7,307 bases of DNA from Acidobacteriota bacterium. Lineage in GTDB: Bacteria > Acidobacteriota > Terriglobia > Bryobacterales > JACQDG01. The position numbers were made by a program, and so were the translations under genes. A model generated the notes under the pieces. The model worked only from the letters and a program-made list of their open reading frames with translations, was not told where the DNA came from and made no database searches. Positions 5,609 to 7,307 of this stretch are shown piece after piece. Positions within the stretch are counted from its first letter, which is position 1; every line of letters starts with the position of its first letter. The stretch covers positions 1 through 7,307 of the forward strand of contig JACQDG010000146.1 of assembly GCA_016201185.1 (NCBI GenBank), given 5' to 3'.

Positions 5609-6370
5609 TTACCCCACGGTCTGTAACCGGTCCAGCGTCAGGAACTCCTGGATGGTCGCGTGGCCGGCGCGCGCCATCTCCTCCAATTCTCCAAAGAATA
5701 TCACACGGCCTTCCTCCAGGAAGACCACCTTATCAGCGACCTTGTACAACAACGTCAAATCGTGCGTCACCACCACCGAAGTGAGCCGCAACTGTCCCTT
5801 CAGACGACGGATCAGGTCGCCGACGTGCTCGGCCATGGGGGGATCGACCATCGTGGTGGGCTCGTCGTAAAGGATCGCCTCGGGCTCGGCCGCCAGCGCG
5901 CGCGCAATCGCCACCGCCCGCTTCAGCCCCGTCGGCAACTGCGCCGGTAAGACATCCTTGTACTCCTCCAGCTCCACCATCTTCAGCAGACCTCCTACGA
6001 CCTCATCTATGTTTTGGGGCGTGTATTCGCGGCTTTCGAGCGGAAAAGCAACGTTTTCGCCGACGGTGAGCGAATCGAACAGGGCCCCGGATTGAAACAC
6101 CATCGTCACTTTCCTGCGAATGCGGTTCAGCTCGCTTTCCGAATAGTCGGTGATGTCCTCGTGGGCCACAATCACGCGGCCCTCGTCCGGTTTCAGAAAG
6201 CCCATCATGTGGGAAAGAGCGACCGACTTGCCCACGCCGCTGCGCCCGATGATCCCCAGCGTCTCACCTGGATCGAGCCAGAAGGAGCAGTCCACCAGCA
6301 CCGGTTGATCAAAACCCTTGGATAAGTGGCGAAACTCGATGTAGTGGGGGTACCGCTCGCGGTCCGCCAT
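5609..6370 (-). CDS. MlaF-like ABC transporter ATPase
   Basis: The protein has 253 residues from the ATG at 6370; an upstream ATG at 6424 is rejected because it lies inside mobA. Motifs: Walker A GRSGVGKS (42-49), Q-loop in MVFQSGALFDSLTVGENVAF (from 90) with Q93, Walker B ILYDE (166-170), and the switch histidine H203 in VVTHD. The QSGALFDSLTV segment is typical of the MlaF/Ttg2A/Mce-type family, which powers phospholipid exchange between outer and inner membranes together with MlaE and MlaD. The signature, usually LSGGM, reads LPTGL (145-149), and the D-loop, usually GLDP, reads MVDP (174-177). No permease or MlaD gene is nearby. It sits 8 bp after mobA and 10 bp before the kinase gene. ATPase family is certain; phospholipid transport is inferred. 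Confidence 0.9.
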   Translation of the reverse strand: MADRERYPHYIEFRHLSKGFDQPVLVDCSFWLDPGETLGIIGRSGVGKSVALSHMMGFLKPDEGRVIVAHEDITDYSESELNRIRRKVTMVFQSGALFDSLTVGENVAFPLESREYTPQNIDEVVGGLLKMVELEEYKDVLPAQLPTGLKRAVAIARALAAEPEAILYDEPTTMVDPPMAEHVGDLIRRLKGQLRLTSVVVTHDLTLLYKVADKVVFLEEGRVIFFGELEEMARAGHATIQEFLTLDRLQTVG

Positions 6371-6378
6371 ACTCCGGA

Positions 6379-6972
6379 TCACCCTGCGGCGCGGGCGCCA
6401 GCCAGGTCGGCCGGCGTGTTCCAATTGGCGAGCAGCAGCCCGTCGTGATCAAACGCCGCATATTCCGCGAAATGAAGTTCCCGGACGCGGAGGCCGGTGA
6501 ACGCTTCGGTCATCTTCCGGACGCCGCGCCGCAGGGCTTCGTTTATCGCTTCGCAACACGGGCGGGCATAAACCGCGCACAGCGGCTCAGCCCGGCCCTG
6601 GGGATCGAACGGCAGTAAAATATCGACCGCCTCCTTCGTTGCTTTGCACAGCAGAAACGCCAGAAACTCCCGGGTTAGATGCGGCATGTCGCACGCGGTT
6701 ACCAGGTTCCACTGCGCCTGGGAATGTCCCAGCGCCGTTGCCAAGCCCGCCAGCGGGCCAATGCCGGCCAGTTCATCGGCAATCACCGGCAACCCGAGCG
6801 CCTGGTATTTTTCCGGACTTCCCACTAGCACAACCGACCCTGCCGCCAGCCGAACCTGCTCGGCCACCCAAGCCGCCAGCGGCCGCCCCTGCCACGGCGC
6901 CAGCGCCTTGTCCGCGCCGAAACGCGAACTGTGCCCTCCAACCAGAACATACCCGGCGGTTCCGGCGCTCAC
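6379..6972 (-). CDS. mobA: Molybdenum cofactor guanylyltransferase
   Basis: MobA joins GMP from GTP to Mo-molybdopterin, forming the guanine dinucleotide cofactor used by DMSO-reductase-family enzymes in the cytoplasm. The 197-residue protein matches the family length and shows its nucleotidyltransferase pattern: VLVGGHSSRFGADKALAPW (9-27), the nucleotide-binding loop; IGPLAGLATAL (71-81); the metal-binding motif TACDMPHL (92-99) with D95; EPLCAVYARPC (129-139); and the C-terminal NTPADL (185-190). The start is a GTG at 6972, chosen because the first conserved strand begins seven residues later and no better start lies upstream. It is first in the operon with the ABC ATPase and the kinase, although no functional link with them is obvious. 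No molybdoenzyme or other cofactor gene is in the window. Confidence 0.92.
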   Translation of the reverse strand: MSAGTAGYVLVGGHSSRFGADKALAPWQGRPLAAWVAEQVRLAAGSVVLVGSPEKYQALGLPVIADELAGIGPLAGLATALGHSQAQWNLVTACDMPHLTREFLAFLLCKATKEAVDILLPFDPQGRAEPLCAVYARPCCEAINEALRRGVRKMTEAFTGLRVRELHFAEYAAFDHDGLLLANWNTPADLAGARAAG

Positions 6973-6978
6973 GGACCG

Positions 6979-6987
6979 ATTTTACCA
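6979..6987 (-). promoter_or_regulatory. Possible extended -10 element for mobA
   Basis: On the minus strand TGG followed by TAAAAT resembles an extended -10 promoter. Its last base is six bases before the GTG start, so the transcript would begin at or next to the start codon. No -35 box is visible. This is a weak match. Confidence 0.3.
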
Positions 6988-7055
6988 CCCCGGTTCGGAG
7001 GATTCGCCGCCGACGGTCGGAGCTCATTCCAGAGCATCTAACAACGACTACCCGC

Positions 7056-7085
7056 TTGACAGCCAGTCGGGACAAGTCTTATCAT
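7056..7085 (+). promoter_or_regulatory. Housekeeping promoter of groES
   Basis: A perfect -35 box TTGACA (7056-7061) is followed after 18 bp by TATCAT (7080-7085), five of six matches to the -10 consensus. Transcription should start near 7092, giving a leader of about 100 bases. The -10 box touches the CIRCE operator, so repressor binding would block RNA polymerase. Confidence 0.8.
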
Positions 7086-7111
7086 TAGCACTCGGCCCAT
7101 TAGAGTGCTAG
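7085..7111. promoter_or_regulatory. CIRCE operator (HrcA binding site)
   Basis: TTAGCACTC (7085-7093), nine spacer bases, then GAGTGCTAG (7103-7111) form the classical CIRCE inverted repeat; only the last base departs from the perfect arm GAGTGCTAA. HrcA binds this element to repress groESL and sometimes dnaK, and releases it when GroEL is occupied by unfolded protein. Position over the transcription start of groES fits repression. Confidence 0.95.
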
Positions 7112-7177
7112 CGCCTGGTTTTCGCCGGCGCCATCGCTGACTCGACAATTCTTTTTTAGAGTTATCTGGTTTTCAGG

Positions 7178-7184
7178 AAAGGAG
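7178..7184 (+). promoter_or_regulatory. Ribosome binding site of groES
   Basis: AAAGGAG lies six bases before the ATG at 7191, close to ideal, as expected for a highly expressed chaperonin gene. Confidence 0.85.
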
Positions 7185-7190
7185 TTACAC

Positions 7191-7307
7191 ATGAAATTTC
7201 GACCTTTGCATGATCGTGTTCTGGTCCGCCGCATCGAAGAGGCGGAAACCGCTCGCGGCGGCATCATCATCCCTGACACGGCCAAAGAAAAGCCACAAGA
7301 GGGGGAG
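7191..7307 (+). CDS. groES: Co-chaperonin GroES (Hsp10), 3' end outside the window
   Basis: Only the first 39 residues are present, beginning MKFRPLHDRVLVRRIEEAET and including the family motif GGIIIPDTAKEKPQEGE, the strand leading into and away from the mobile loop that contacts GroEL. GroES caps the GroEL barrel in the cytoplasm during ATP-driven folding. Full-length proteins have about 95-100 residues, so about 60 are beyond the edge, where groEL would be expected to follow. Expression is under the strong promoter and CIRCE element just upstream, so it should be heat-inducible through HrcA. Start and identity are secure. Confidence 0.97.
   Translation, partial: MKFRPLHDRVLVRRIEEAETARGGIIIPDTAKEKPQEGE

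Noticed and set aside
5212..5784. A 190-codon plus-strand frame opposite the kinase and ATPase genes
   Set aside because: It spans the junction of two well-supported minus-strand genes and has no family character.
6371..6424. An 18-codon N-terminal extension of the ABC ATPase from ATG 6424
   Set aside because: It would be encoded inside the end of mobA, has an arginine-rich sequence with no family match, and the ATG at 6370 gives the normal length.
7111..7131. GCGCC ... GGCGC in the groES leader as a terminator or attenuator
   Set aside because: The five-base arms enclose an 11-base loop and are not directly followed by a T run; the T stretch at 7151-7156 is too far away.

Overview
The window looks like a chromosomal segment of a GC-rich Gram-negative bacterium, most likely an acidobacterium (Solibacter/Bryobacter-like). 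That placement is inferred from the DinB-family proteins, the MlaF-like ATPase with its divergent signature and a CIRCE-controlled groES; nothing here proves it. No rRNA, tRNA, CRISPR array or insertion sequence is visible.

Left part (1-3828), accessory in character: a TPR-repeat protein whose 5' end lies outside the window is followed after 25 bp by a PemK/MazF-type toxin with no visible antitoxin. Convergent to these are two DinB-like genes on the minus strand. They now form one 325-codon frame, because the first seems to have lost about 44 bp, which removed its metal-ligand helix and shifted it into the second gene. Divergent from them is an unrecognised 201-residue alpha/beta protein, then a complete VapBC toxin-antitoxin pair with a palindrome just upstream that also contains its ribosome binding site.

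Right part (3859-6972), minus strand: a compact operon in the order mobA (molybdenum cofactor guanylyltransferase), an MlaF-like ABC ATPase with an aberrant signature and D-loop, and an FHA-GAF-histidine kinase. Gaps are 8 and 10 bp. No MlaE permease, MlaD substrate-binding partner or response regulator lies in the window, so the ATPase and the kinase must find partners elsewhere.

Right edge (6973-7307): a 218-bp divergent region holds a clear sigma-70-type promoter, a CIRCE operator for the heat-shock repressor HrcA, and a strong Shine-Dalgarno sequence ahead of groES, which runs off the end of the window.

The points most worth checking are the DinB deletion and fusion, the non-canonical ABC signature, the unknown 201-residue protein, the vapBC palindrome that could mask its own ribosome binding site, and the PemK toxin without a partner.
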